NCBI GenBank assembly: GCA_022592435.1
Contig: JABYQS010000044.1
Location: 1 to 64,000, forward strand
Length of the DNA stretch: 64,000 nucleotides
Reading direction: 5' to 3'
Source: Cerioporus squamosus
Taxonomy: Eukaryota; Basidiomycota; Agaricomycetes; Polyporales; Polyporaceae
Within the stretch, counting starts at the first letter, position 1, and each line of letters opens with the position of its first letter. The position numbers were made by a program, and so were the translations under genes. Under the pieces are notes generated by a model. It did not search any database. It saw only the letters and a list, made by a program, of their open reading frames with translations, and had not been told where the DNA came from. Below, piece after piece: positions 36,000-47,900 of the stretch.

Positions 36000-38586
36000 A
36001 TGAGCCAGTACGCTGTGAGTCCCCATCTCCAGCATTCAATCAGAGAGCGGTCTCTGTGTCATACGTGGGCGAGGACCGTGGAATCCTGTTCGTCGAAGCC
36101 ACAGCCCTATGTCTCTGCGGCCGCCGTGCGTGAGTGGTGGTTTCCGACGCTACGTCAACTGCTATCCCACATTGCTGCGAAATCGCAGACGTGGATCACC
36201 ACGTAAGGCGCCCTTGATCACTGAACATCACAATGTAGTGCTCCAGCACCTCCGTGCTTTCGACAAGATGTAAGCTGCCCACTGCCTCCTGAGTCCATGC
36301 GTCTGTGAACATCACCCCACGTCAGTCTGGGCCATCCGGTTACCGTTCGTGGACGGTTGTATACTACACCGCAATCTCTGCGCCGCTTCGGTTGCAGGCC
36401 TGACTGACATGCTGTCGTGTCAATTCCCATGTGCCGATCCAGCATTCTTGGAATGTCAATGGACCTTCTCCAGAATGCGTGTCGATCGGAACCTGTTGGA
36501 TTGCGCCGACGCCGACAGAGACGCGACGGGCGGGCGTACATTATGAACCTCCGTGATTGACCTTCGAACTACCACAGCAGATGTCGGTCCATCGATTGTC
36601 TCCATCAGGAGCTGCCTTCTCGACTTCTCCGTCAGTTCTGACCTCAACTCTGTTCATGATGTTCTCTTGCAACAGCTGCTGTGCACATTGTTGACGAACT
36701 GCACATGTCGGGTCAGTCCGGCTATTTATGGGTCATGTCAATCATGACATACGACATACCTCTTGAACTGCCTCTTCCTTGGTACGATGGCGCGCGCGTA
36801 GCTCTTTGGTCATGGGTCCCATGGAGGGGTGTGCGTACTGTATATATGATCAGTGGCTGATGCCTCGTCACCGTAGGAATAGCAACCCTGCTCTCGCCCG
36901 AGGAGCACAATCCCGGTATGGAATACACAAGTGATTGCGTCGTCACTCGACCTGTCGATCCCATCGACATCATTGATGCGTTGCTCATAAGTCGAGCCTG
37001 TCGCCAACGGACTACTCGACTCCCCGCTGCATCTCGATGCGCATAGACGTACGTGATCTTGACGTCTCCGGAGGTGGTGGTCCTGAGAGAGGACGCCGGA
37101 CTGTCTCGGGCGTATGGGTCTCCATCTGGACGTGCGACGCAGCAGTCTACGATCATACTTCTTCTCCAGAAGTGATTTGGCTCTGGTGCTGCGCCACGGC
37201 GCGTCAGAATGTGCGACTTCCCCGACGTATGGCGTATGCTCCTCGCTGCTTCGTCTTCCTCACTGCACGGACATGGGCGCGCTCCGTCTCGACATGATAC
37301 ATGCCATGCTGACGCCTACATAAGCATGCGCCAGTTCCTCAGCCGCTATCCCCGGGCTCTTGTCCGGGCATGGCATGACGCAATGATCAACATCCGGATC
37401 AAAGTGCACAATGAGTATGTGCAGCGGTGTTGTGAGGCATCTTTTGTCATGCGAGTCATGCGAGTCGTTGCGGACGCCTTGACCATCGACGGGCAATGCT
37501 AGAAGGCAACGATGCTCCCGGTGGACTGACTAATCGCGCCTGTCCATTTCGTTGTGCCGGAGAGGGGTGGAGAGGGGGCGCTGTGGACTCTGATGATGTT
37601 GATATGAGCGTCACCGGATTCGGTCTACCTCCCGATGGGCGGGGATGTGGGTATGTACCTTGTGCCGTTTGTGTCTACCCATGGGCGTGCTAACATGAAC
37701 GTAAACGAGCGCAAGGCACCCGTTTGCTAAATTCTTCGTTGATCTACAGACCGCAGAACGCGCTCCACATTTGCACTGCACCGCCCATGGAACAGCTTGT
37801 CGAGATGCAGTTCCCTTACAGGCCGAGACACGTGATAGATCATCAAGCTGGCAACGCTATGCTGCTCACTGCGCTGCCTTCAGTATGTCGGCCCACTGCC
37901 CGATGCTGGGTTGTCGCCGAGGCGGTTGAGCAGCGATGCCAGGATGGGGTGTTCGAGCCTGGCGGTGCTCATGCTTACCATGAGAACGATAAGATCTAAT
38001 GTCATGCTATCGTACGTACGATCATTTTATTATCATGCTGCATGCGTATGCAGACTTCTGATTGAGATCGTTACAATGCAGGTTCCACTGTGGTCTTGAC
38101 TCCAAGTTTGGACCAAGGCGGTCCATGTCGGCCAGGTGTAGCATCCGGCATTCTCCAGCTTCGCTGCTGTCTCCCTCATACGTGCGTCTGCGTCCAGAAA
38201 GATCGCCGTCCCTCGCGACATATGATCATATCTCCTAACAACATCATGCCGGAATTTGGCGGGACCACAATCCGAGCGTGAGCACTCTCGCCGCGCCCTC
38301 GAGCGAAGAGCAGAACACAGCCACGCCCCTCGCGTTTCACGTTATATACCGCCTCTCACCGCTACTCCGCCTCCAGCCAGAGGTCGAGTACCTTCAAGTT
38401 GGCTACCTGTCTCCCGTCGCTTCCTGGCTCCCCTCCCTCACACCGTCGATCTCGACGTCTCGCCTGTCCTTGCAGTGCAGCGCGCCTCGCCTGCCCCCGT
38501 CCTTCCTTAATAACAAGAGCCTCTCGCGTATTCAAAACACACTCCCGTACTATTCCCCTGGAAAGCGCCAGGACACACTATCCAAA
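36000..38586 (+). other. About 2.3 kb of coding-like fragments, gene not resolved, then promoter of next gene
   Basis: Plus-strand fragments look protein-like and are flanked by plausible splice sites: about 36052-36205 (VREWWFPTLRQLLSHIAAK), 36330-36395 (SGYRSWTVVYYTAISAPL), 36580-36720 (LNSVHDVLLQQLLCTLLTNC), 36750-36810 (LELPLPWYDGARVALWSW), 36880-37050 (VDPIDIIDALLISRACRQ) and 37320-37500 (YPRALVRAWHDAMINIRIK). I could not build one phased model, nor recognise a family. It may be one or two multi-exon genes or a decayed one. From about 38000 to 38586 only upstream sequence of the next gene is visible. Confidence 0.35.
38342..38348 (+). promoter_or_regulatory. TATA box upstream of the 38587 gene
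   Basis: TTATATA lies about 240 bp before the ATG at 38587, followed by a C/T-rich leader of roughly 200 bp. The distance implies a long 5' UTR. Confidence 0.4.
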
Positions 38587-39823
38587 ATGTCGCACCCTCC
38601 CTACGGAACGTGGCCAACCGGCGTCAAAATCGAGCACGACCAATTGTCCGGCAACGCCCAAGCACCGATGACGGCAAGCCGGCGGACCGCCAGCACGGAC
38701 TCCCAATCCACCTCCTTCGCATACGCGAACTATCCCCAGGTACGCATTCTTGCAGGACGTCGGTTGGATCGTGTTCGCTAACAACCCGTCCCCTGCTGCT
38801 CCTCAGGACAACGCGCAGCGCCGCATGCAGTCGCGCACAGGGATGCGCACTCATTCCAGCTCTACGTCCAGCCTCGCGGGTGCAATGGATGACGCGCGCA
38901 TCACCGTCCAACCCCGCACCTCGGTCACCCCTCCCTCTGGGCTAGCTTCTTGGACGCCGTCTCCGACCTCCAGCACCATGTCCACCGCCGGCTACATGCC
39001 CGTTCATGAAGAGTCCAGCATGAGCTACCTCACGCCGATCACATCGGCGAGTCCGTCGGGAGCGTTCGGCTACTCGCAATACAACATGATGTTTGGGTCT
39101 CCGGAAACGTCTCCTGGGGTGCCACCCTCGCCCGGCTACTCCGACCATTTCGCGTACCAGCAAGGGCGCGCAGCGTCGTCCTCGGCGATGGTGATTTCGC
39201 CGTCTGGCACGCCCGCGCCGCGCCACATTCACTCGCCACAGGACAAAGACGACGAACTCCGGAGGCTCCAACAGCGCAACCGCGAGCTCGAGATCGTCGC
39301 CGAGTCCTCGCGGCGGCGCATCCGCGAGCTGGAGATGGAGCTCTCCCGCGGAGTCTACACTGGCGGCCTCCCCTCTCCCCTCCCCACCCCTGCGCCTCCG
39401 CCGACGTTCGACCAGGAGTGGCGTGCACGCACCGAGGCGCGTACGAAGCTGTATTGCTCGCTGAACCGAGCCGGCAATGCACTGTGTGCGTGGCACGACT
39501 CCCGGCGCGAGCGCAGGGAGTTCCCTCCCCGCATGGCCCCTCCCGGCTATCTCAACTGCGGGTGCACGTATGACGAGGCGCTCTTCGAGGAGAGTCTCGC
39601 ACGGCACGGTGTGGGCAGCTACCTCCCTGGCGAGAGCGTGCGCATGGACCCTGCGCTCAGGAACCCGCTGCTCAAGCTACTCCAGCAGCGCTATCACTAC
39701 CGCGATGGCGACTTCGAGCGGGATCCCGTCACTGGGAACTGGGTCGAGGGCGAGGGCGCAGCGAAATGGGAGCAGAAGCTCGCAGCCGGCAACCAGTCCT
39801 CGCGGCGCCGCGGCCCCCCGTAA
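38587..39823 (+). CDS. Conserved basidiomycete protein with a coiled coil and a Cys-rich C-terminal domain
   Basis: Two exons, 38587-38739 and 38807-39823, give 389 residues. The N-terminal half is Ser/Thr/Pro-rich and disordered. A short charged helix follows (DDELRRLQQRNRELEIVAES, then RRRIRELEMELSRG), a likely coiled coil at about 210-245. The C-terminal ~130 residues look folded and conserved: LYCSLNRAGNALCAWHDSR, REFPPRMAPPGYLNCGCTYD, EESLARHGVGSYLPGESVRM and RYHYRDGDFERDPVTGNW. Cys/His residues (C-AWH, NCGC) could bind a metal; that is inference. I recognise the C-terminal block as widespread in Agaricomycetes but know no function. The start is the first ATG after the leader. Confidence 0.8.
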
Positions 39824-40578
39824 AGGTTCGACAGCCTCCAAAAGTACACACTATCCACTCCCATCTCACGACAGTGAGTTGCCACTCCTTGACTTCCCCA
39901 TTTTGTATTCTGTTCGTATCTTCTTGTTTGCTCTTTTCGCTTTCGACTACCATAATTATTCGTGCTTCTTCGTTCCCCCCTTCGCTTGGCCGCTTGGTTC
40001 TCCGTTATTGTATAGATTGGACGCATAGCATTGGATCCGTTTCCTGTCTCGTTCATCCCATTGTGTAGCCGTAACCATACCAGTGCTGGTCCATTCTCAG
40101 CTCTCGTCTGTCTCCCACTGTATCTCTAGGACTGTCCACTTAGACACCGCATGCATCGTTCCTGTTGTAGCAATGTACCTTATGTGTCTCAGACACGTCA
40201 CCAATAATAACCCATTCTTGTAGCCATGACCTCTTGGACCTCAGGGCAACCTCAGGGCTTCGAAGCCCCGAAGCCGCTACGACTACGGTCTTCCACGAGG
40301 CAAGAAGTCGACAGCTGCGAACATTTATTGGCGGCCGCGCCTGTCTCTACGTCCTACAACCGCGCAAGGACAGCTTCCTGCTTCCAACGACATTGCCTTG
40401 CATCATAGGCGCCATGTGCCCTTGGGCATCTTGCGCCAAAGACGACCATCAACAAATACGAACAGCTTCAAACAGAGAACATCACGGAGTACAAAGGTAA
40501 GTGCCATACCCCCGGGTCGGTCCCGGATGCTGGAGGCGTCGGCAAGATCGGGACCGACATTGCACGATGATGACTGTG
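39824..40578. other. Convergent intergenic region
   Basis: Pyrimidine-rich 3' UTR-like sequence after 39824. Short ORFs on both strands show no support as genes. Confidence 0.5.
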
Positions 40579-41730
40579 TTACAGGGAAGCCTTCGCGTAT
40601 GCGTACTCTCCTCCCTTCTGGAGCGCCTGACAAGAGAGAGGGGGTTATCAGACACACACACGCGCGGTGGTGTGGGACTTACCCGCTGGTACGCCGGCCT
40701 GTCATCGCGGGATTGTCAGTTACATGTGGAGGGGGAGCGCATGGCGGAAGTTCATACCTCGCGTGCGCACGTGCTATGTATTCCTTGGCCTTCGGTCCAA
40801 GGACGTTCTCCTTCTCAGCGGCCCAGGCCTCAAGGTCAAAGATCATCATGTAGTCCGCCGAGGTTGGCTCCGGGCCTCCTGCAAACCAGCCGTTGGTCTT
40901 GGAGAGGTGGTCCTCAATCTATTGTTACCGCATTTCGTCAAACGTACGTGTTGAACCCAGACCTGCAGGAGTCTCACCATTTTGGCGTGCACCTTCAGAC
41001 GGGGATCGACCATCTTACTAGTGAGCATGCCAAAAACGCCTCTGAGCAGGGGGCGCAAGAGGAACGGCGCTCGGTCAGGAACGATCCGGAAGATGAGCTT
41101 GTTCACAAGCAAGGGCATGAGCGACGCCTCGGCGTAATGAGTGTCTACTCATGCGTCAGGCCCGAGCACATAGGATGTGATTTGAAACACACAGTAGAGG
41201 TTGTCGACAATTCCGGATTCGGGAGGTTGCGCCCGACCTTTCCCATACTTCAGAAGTATGTACTCTGCAATTGAGGGGGGTTAGATGAGCTGTCTCGCGG
41301 AGCTTAGAAACGAGCGAGCTAGCTTCGAATACAGCGCTTGGAGTACTGTCGGACGAGCCAACAACTCCTTCTCCCGAAAGATGGAACGACGTACCGACAA
41401 TGGCGCCGCTCTCTGCCAAGTTGAGGGCACCATCAGTTATGACCGGTGCATTTCCCAACGGGTTGACCGCCGTCAGCTCGGGCGGCGCGAGCATCTCTGC
41501 TGTGCGTTGATACTTCTTTATCTCGTAGGGGACCTCGAGCTCTTCCTAGAAGTGCATCAGGAGACGCAGAAGGTGATGAACTGTACATCAGCGCCTGTGC
41601 GTGGCCAGATGTTCCGGTAACGCCGTACAAGAAGCCATAGTATGCGTTGGGACCGGGAGTTGTTCAGGTGGTGAACGACGAGTTTCGGCTCATTGCTAGG
41701 CGTGGCAGGGACTTCCGAGTCGTCGGCCAT
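40579..41730 (-). CDS. Glutathione S-transferase
   Basis: Seven exons, 41730-41629, 41545-41395, 41264-41193, 41144-40978, 40918-40758, 40698-40683, 40626-40579, in phase and giving 238 residues. The thioredoxin-fold N-domain reads LVVHHLNNSRSQRILWLLEE, VPYEIKKYQR, ELTAVNPLGNAPVITDG and NLAESGAIVEYIL, including the cis-Pro APVI and the Glu-Ser-Gly glutathione contact. The helical C-domain has YYTHYAEASLMPLLVNK and WFAGGPEPTSADYMMIFDLE. This is the fungal GTT1-like cytosolic/ER class: it conjugates glutathione to electrophiles or reduces peroxides. The N-cap Ser of NNSRSQR is the likely catalytic residue. Exon 6 is only 16 nt. The gene faces KAR5 across 297 bp. Confidence 0.95.
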
Positions 41731-42027
41731 GGTGGTGGTGGTTTGGAGACAACCTGCAGCCGTGAGCTGGTTGTCAAGTGAGTATCCTCAGTACTTCCTC
41801 CCACGCCGGCAATTCCTGTACCGACGTCGACCCTCCGCAGTACTCGAGGCGTTGTCGGTGCCAATGGGATCCCGGGAGGAACTGAGGAAGCTTGAGGCCC
41901 AGGGACCGGGTTCCCATGCGCGGGAGGCCCCGGACCGCGCGCTTATGATCCCACAACACCTTGTCTTCTCCCACCACCGTGCTGGACAGAAGGAACACTG
42001 TTGCCGCCGCCGCTGCCTGGGATCACT
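41731..42027. promoter_or_regulatory. Divergent promoter between the GST gene and KAR5
   Basis: 297 bp lie between opposite ATGs (41730 minus, 42028 plus). No clear TATA box was seen. Confidence 0.45.
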
Positions 42028-44526
42028 ATGCTTCCTCTCTCACTGTTGCTGGCATGCCTGCCTGTTACTCAAGCATTGTCGTGGGCATACGCGCCCACCG
42101 CACACAAGAGCAGTTCAATGGAGTCGAAGAAGGACGATGGTGCGTCTCGACTGTGAACGCTTCCATGCATGTTGCACACAGTGTGCGCTCACATGACGGC
42201 AGGCGGACCTACTCCGGCGGAAATCGCGGCAATCTTGGAAGCGTCGAGTGAGTGGTCATCTCACGTCTGGACCATGTCGACATCTCACCATTGGCACTGA
42301 AGGTTCGCTGAGCGTGTATGCGAAGAAACCCGACTGTTTCCGTCGAGCTGTGGCCGTGGTACAGACGAGGTGCGGCGAGCTCGAGACGAACGAGTCAGAG
42401 AGAGTGAAAGGCGAGTAATGATTCTCGTTCTCATCAATTGTGTCCTGGCGCCCAGTTAAGCCTTATATATGCGCTCATAAGGGAGACTTGAGGCGTGTTA
42501 AGGACGGACTTGAGGATTCCCTACTGATTCTGCGCATATACCTAGCCGCTCTCTCAATGACCCTGTGCGAAATCGCCACAGCCGAAGATCACTCACCGCC
42601 ATTGGAATGTGCACATTTCCAGTCAGGAATTGCGGATAACCGCGATGCCTCTCCCGGGAAATGTGTCTCGTATGTGAACAGTGTTGCCAGATGGAACGTG
42701 AAATTGACCTCGGCTATAGTGCTCTGTCTCGTAGCGCGCAGTATTGGTCTAGTTACTCAGGCTATCTCCGAGAAGTCTGTGAGTGGTGAAATACTCCTCC
42801 TTTGCGTTTCCGTTATGCCGAACTGAAACAATTCACAGCGCAGCTATGCTTCGCGTTTCGTCGATGGAACGACATAGGTGTGTGTCTGGTCATTCGTCTT
42901 CATGCGATCCACTATTGACTGCAGTAGACACCGCTAGGGAAGTGCACAGAAATGCAACGGTTGAGACTATCGCCGCGCTACGGTGGATGTCCGATCGGGA
43001 GAAGCGCATGCAAGCATCTTGGGACGAGTCGAATGCGGTCTTAGGCGTGAGTGATACGTTTACATAGTCAATGTAGGGGCTAACATGGGAGCAGAGTATG
43101 CGTGCTTTTTTAGACAAATTGCATGCGTCTACCGCGGCCATTGACATGGCTTCCTCGGCAACGGCGGAGAGGTTGAGTTTGACCCTTAGCGAGGCATGGC
43201 TTGGAGTCCACGTAGGTTGGCATGCCTACTGACAGTGCCATTCCCAGATGACAGGCGCATACAAGGCAGCCATGCTCGAGTTGAACGAACGTGAAGGAAG
43301 CCGGCACGCCGAGAGGCTCTCCGAGGTCAGTGCAGGCCGACCTGTATCGCTGCGCGTCTCCTATACCGCCTACCAGATAGACACGGCTATCTCTAAGGCG
43401 CTGCATCAGGTACGGATCCCCAGTTTGTCACGTTTCGTTCGGCTGAGCGACTGCGCCCAGCTTACCACGGCCACGGCCAGTGTCGCACCTGCTGCAGAGC
43501 GACTTCTCATTCAACATTTCGATACTGCCTTCTCGTCGCTGAAGTGGCAACTTGAGGACATTGGAGCCATAGCGGTGCGTTCCAGAGGGACTTCGCCGAT
43601 GTTATAGCTCCAAACGGTTTCACAGGATCAAGCAGGCAGCCGTTTCATGCTCTTTGAGCGGGCATTCGGAGAATTGCAGCATGTGGGTACCTCACCTTCG
43701 GTGATTAGTGATAACTCCTTAGCCGACAGTGTGTTCCTGTCCACAGGTGACGACTACACTTGTCGCCGACGTGCGACAGGCGGGCGCTGATATGGAGACG
43801 CATTTGCGACACTCTCATATGATCCAGGAGAAGCAACTCGAGATCGTGAAGGCTGCGGAGGACGTCTCTTCAGCACTGTCCGAAATGGTGGTGAATGCTC
43901 ATGTCGGCATGCAAGAACTGAACGGCACTATCTCCGAGGTGAAGGACTCGCTCAAGGGTGTCTACCATCAAGACTGGGCTGCCACGTTGCGGATGTGGTT
44001 CCAGGAAGCCGCACTACAATTTCTGCGAAGTCACTCGCGCATTTATCACCGAGATTGCATCAGAACTCATGCTCTCTACAGTTCATCCTGGTCAACCCCT
44101 CTTTCAAGTCTTCAGCGGACTGTTCAGCGTGCTTCGTGTGCTTGTCGCCCTAGCTTCTTCCTCGCTGATGGTCAGTATGGCTGTGGCTCAAACCTGCTCC
44201 TCCGCGTCTGACACGAGTTCTTGCGATAGAGTGTGGTCGTACTGCTGACCTCCGTCAGAAAACTGTTACCGAAGGATCCCCGGCCATCGGAACCAGGATT
44301 GAGCAACTCTATCTTTCCTGCCGAGTCCGGAACAACACGTGCAAGGACGAGGACACCATGCTCTACGACGGAAGCTTGGTCGCCCGACTTGGCTTCGCCA
44401 TCTCTCGCTTCTGCTTGGATGCTTTCTGACTCAGGCTCGGAACGGCTCTCTGACTCGACGACTTTTCGGCGCCGTCCTCGACTTTCTCGGATTCCTGATA
44501 GGCTCTGCAGCAGATCGCTCCGCTAG
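42028..44526 (+). CDS. KAR5: Kar5/Tht1-family nuclear membrane fusion protein
   Basis: Fifteen exons, 42028-42139, 42203-42247, 42303-42410, 42546-42669, 42720-42778, 42839-42877, 42928-43046, 43095-43211, 43248-43325, 43377-43409, 43461-43574, 43626-43682, 43747-43959, 44009-44170, 44230-44526, give 558 residues. A signal peptide (MLPLSLLLACLPVTQALS) is followed by the Kar5 Cys-rich domain: DCFRRAVAVVQTRCGELETN, ISMTLCEIATAED-like LSMTLCEIATAEDHSP, ALSRSAQYWSSYSGYLREV and QLCFAFRRWNDID. Then come long amphipathic helices and two close hydrophobic segments near 410-470 (FSGLFSVLRVLVALASSS, VVVLLTS). Kar5 sits in the nuclear envelope at the spindle pole body and is needed for nuclear fusion after mating. 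Intron 3 appears to use a GC donor. The intron 43960-44008 and the last exon are less certain. Confidence 0.8.
42411..42545 (+). other. Probable GC-AG intron in KAR5
   Basis: The junction AAAG|GCGAGT ... ACCTAG|CCGCTC keeps the Kar5 domain in phase (ERVK-A-ALSMTLCEI). No GT donor nearby gives the right phase with this acceptor. Confidence 0.5.
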
Positions 44527-44977
44527 TTTCCGTGGACAGAATTTTCGTCGGGTTACGCGTCGTGCGCTGTTTCCGTGTTGTAACTGTACTCCTCATCGAA
44601 TCATTACCCTGCTTGTCGTTCAGTAGCTGCGTGGCCGGTTTGTGCACGACACCGCGTGCTGCTCGACAATCGAGATTAGATCCCATCCTTTCGGGCATTT
44701 CCAGGACTTCGACGGAGTGAATTAGAGTTACCGCGACTACAAGAGAGACTACAAAGCCCATAATAGGGTAGACGGCGTCTACCAGAAGGGGCTAACAATA
44801 GTATACGTCATCTATTTACTCGATTAGTTATGCTTTCTATGTATTCCCCAAAGATTCCCACATGCGCCATTCGGTCGGACTCATTAACACCTCGGACCCG
44901 GCGTCCCCACCCTTACCCTAGGCCACCACCTCGTCCCCGCCAACGACCAGCAGAACAGAGGACGACAAACTACAAGC
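44527..44977. other. Intergenic between KAR5 and the CCCH-RBR gene
   Basis: 451 bp with no supported gene; holds the KAR5 3' flank and the CCCH-RBR promoter. Tandem orientation. Confidence 0.45.
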
Positions 44978-47900
44978 ATGTCGCGCGGAGATCCCGCAAC
45001 CACCACAAGGGTGCCGGTGGAAAAGCCACCAAGGCGGCCATCGCTGGAAACCAGTTACCCGAGCATAACAAAGGATCGTATGGGTGCTGCGGTAGCATGC
45101 TCACAAGACAATTACACGCACTCGCCGACGATGAGTTCCAGCTATAATATGGCTCGGGAACGGCCCTTCGGGAGCCCTTCTGTGAGTGGCGTATTTTGTG
45201 CTGTGGCACACGCTTGCTGAGGCTGACATCCAACCACTACGTACTCGCCAGACCTCACGCATGATCCGCCCCGACTTCGCTCCAGGGCACATGGAGAACG
45301 TACCGCAAAATATTGCTGAAGCGCCAAGGGATGCAGCGCTGTCTCGGCGTCCCGTGCACGCACCATATGCGCCGCGGCCTGAGTCGGACGTACGAGAGGT
45401 TCGTCTCGGTTGAGATTCATCTCACAGTGGTCCCGTCACGTTCTTATTCATTGACACATTTCGGCAGATGCAAAACCACGACCGCAGTCCGCTGTTCGTA
45501 CAGGGACACCGCAACAACAGTTCCATCGGCGGCGGCGTCCACGTAAGTCAACCTTCGTGGGACCGCGTCAATGCCGCCGCTTAATTAATATTCTCGGGCA
45601 GCCGAATGCAGGTATCGAAGGACTCCTCAACCTCCCTCACCGACCACAATCCGTGTCTTCAATGGGGAATATTGGGACCGTTTCGGTAGAGCCCACCCAG
45701 TGCTAGCCCCTCTACCCGCCACATCAGCCCAGCAGCAGCAGCAGCAATTGTCGCAGGTAATGACCGCACACCAGACTGCGCTTCTCAATTCGCTATCGTC
45801 GCAGACACCACAAAGCGTTGTCGCGGACGAGAAACCCGCTCGGACGCTTCAGGAAGACACACGGCCCGCAAGGGTATGCTTGTCGTCTCAGTTGGATTGG
45901 CACAGTGCTGAAGTGCCCCTGGCTAGAGAACGAATGTGATATGTCGCGATTACAAGAAGGGTCTCTGCCACAACCAGGACTGCCCTAGGGCTCACGTCCT
46001 AGACTTGCCACCCGAGATGCTCGTATTGCTACCGCAGGCTAAGCAACGTACACCTAATGTGCAGGTATGTTACGCCTGGGCTTATCGGCTCATCTTCTCA
46101 CATCGTCCCCGTGCAGGTTGCTGTTGATGTCCACCCGTCGGTGCGCACTAGCGATGTCGAACTCTGCAAGCTCAACCTCGTTGGGAAATGTCCTCGCGGC
46201 AACTCTTGTAGATATTCGCACGATCTGGGGCCTGTGGATCACCGAAATCCCCGGCCTGAACCTGTCGCGGTGGCGGGACCTTCCAGACTACCAGACCCTC
46301 GCGCTAGCACGCCAGTTCCTCCGAGGGTAAATCACGCATTGCCTCAGAAGGTGCCTATCAATGTTCCTGCCGTGGCGTTCTTCCCTATCGTTGACATGAT
46401 TAACATCCTGGGCAGTCGTCGACGGACGAGGAACGCGGGAGCGCAGTGCCCTCTACGTCATCAGATAGGGTATGCCCAACCATGAGTGCAGCGCATACGT
46501 CGACTCATCATATGACTAGAATCCGAACTTCATCGTCTATCCTGAAAATGTCTGCCGGAAGCACATCCAAGGATGCTGCAACCTCCCTCGATGCAAGTAC
46601 CAGCATTGGAGTCCTCAAGAGGTCTGGGCATTCCGTGAGGCGTGGAAAGCAGACCAAGCGGCCTCGGCCGCGGCGGCGGCGCATGTGGCTGCGAGTGTAG
46701 CCCAGATACCACACGCAGCAGCTCTCGTACCATCGGCGGAACAGTCGCGGAGCGACATCAATTCGACTCACCCGGTCGCAGCCACGCCAGATGACGCGGG
46801 TAGCGATAGTGGGGAGGATGTTGGTCCTGATCATGAACACCCGAGGTCAGCGTTCGTAACTTACCTTTGCACGTATATTGTCGCTCATTTCCCGACAGAC
46901 CTCCGGACACAGCGAGGAAGCGTCAGAAGGTGAATAGCGTACATATCGTCCGTCATGATGCCCTAACCTTCCTGCAGAAGCGTCGCTCGGGTGGGAAGTC
47001 GTCTGGGAAAGAAAAGAACTCACTGACGCCAGAAGAACAGGGATCCTCGGCGGTCTTAACGCAGAAGGGACACCAGGAGGTGAATGGCATGGGCGACAAG
47101 CCGAAAGTTGCGGCTGGCTCTGTCCAGGGGAAGGTTGACGTTCAGGGCAAGCATGAGGAGAGGACCGTCAAGGGAAAGGCCAAGGCCAAGAAGGGCACTG
47201 ACGAGAAGGAGAAGGAGGCTGTATCGGAAATCACAAATAACCGGAAGGGGAAGGGGAAGACCAAGGATGACCCGGCACCGAAGGAGACGGTCAAGGATGT
47301 CGCAAAAGAGGCTCCCACAGAGCGATGCGGGAAAGCGACGGACCCGAAGGGGAAGGGTGTAGCACGCCCTCCGCCGCCTCGTGTCGAAGCCGCAGACAAG
47401 GGGCGCGCTTCTCAACCTGCTCCTGCGAATGACCATTCGCGTCCAATTCTCAAGAACAGCCCCGCGAAGAAGACAGGCGCACCAGCCGCGCCACCGCTTA
47501 CTACTCAGTCGCAACCGTCGCTGGCCGGTCCATCCAGCGGTCAAGTTGCTGCTGACGATACAGAGACGGAGAGCGACGGCAGTGACAATTCCTTTTACTC
47601 TGCTGTGAGTCCTCGAGATCAACTCTCTACGTTGTGGCACTGACTAGGTGGTCTTAGCGCGAAGCCGGCGTCGTTTCCGCGCACACGTCGTTCTCGTCCG
47701 TCGATGGTTCCTCCATTTGGACCGTGGGTCCCGCAGGGGTGTGTTGGGACTACCTTCGAGGCCGTTGCTACAGAAAAGTCTGTCGATACTCCCACGACGT
47801 CGATAGGACCTTGCTCTCAAACGTGTCTCGGGTGGGTGACATATAGGCACAGTGGAAAGATTGGTCTAACGCCGCTGCTTCATCCAGCCGAACGCACCTG

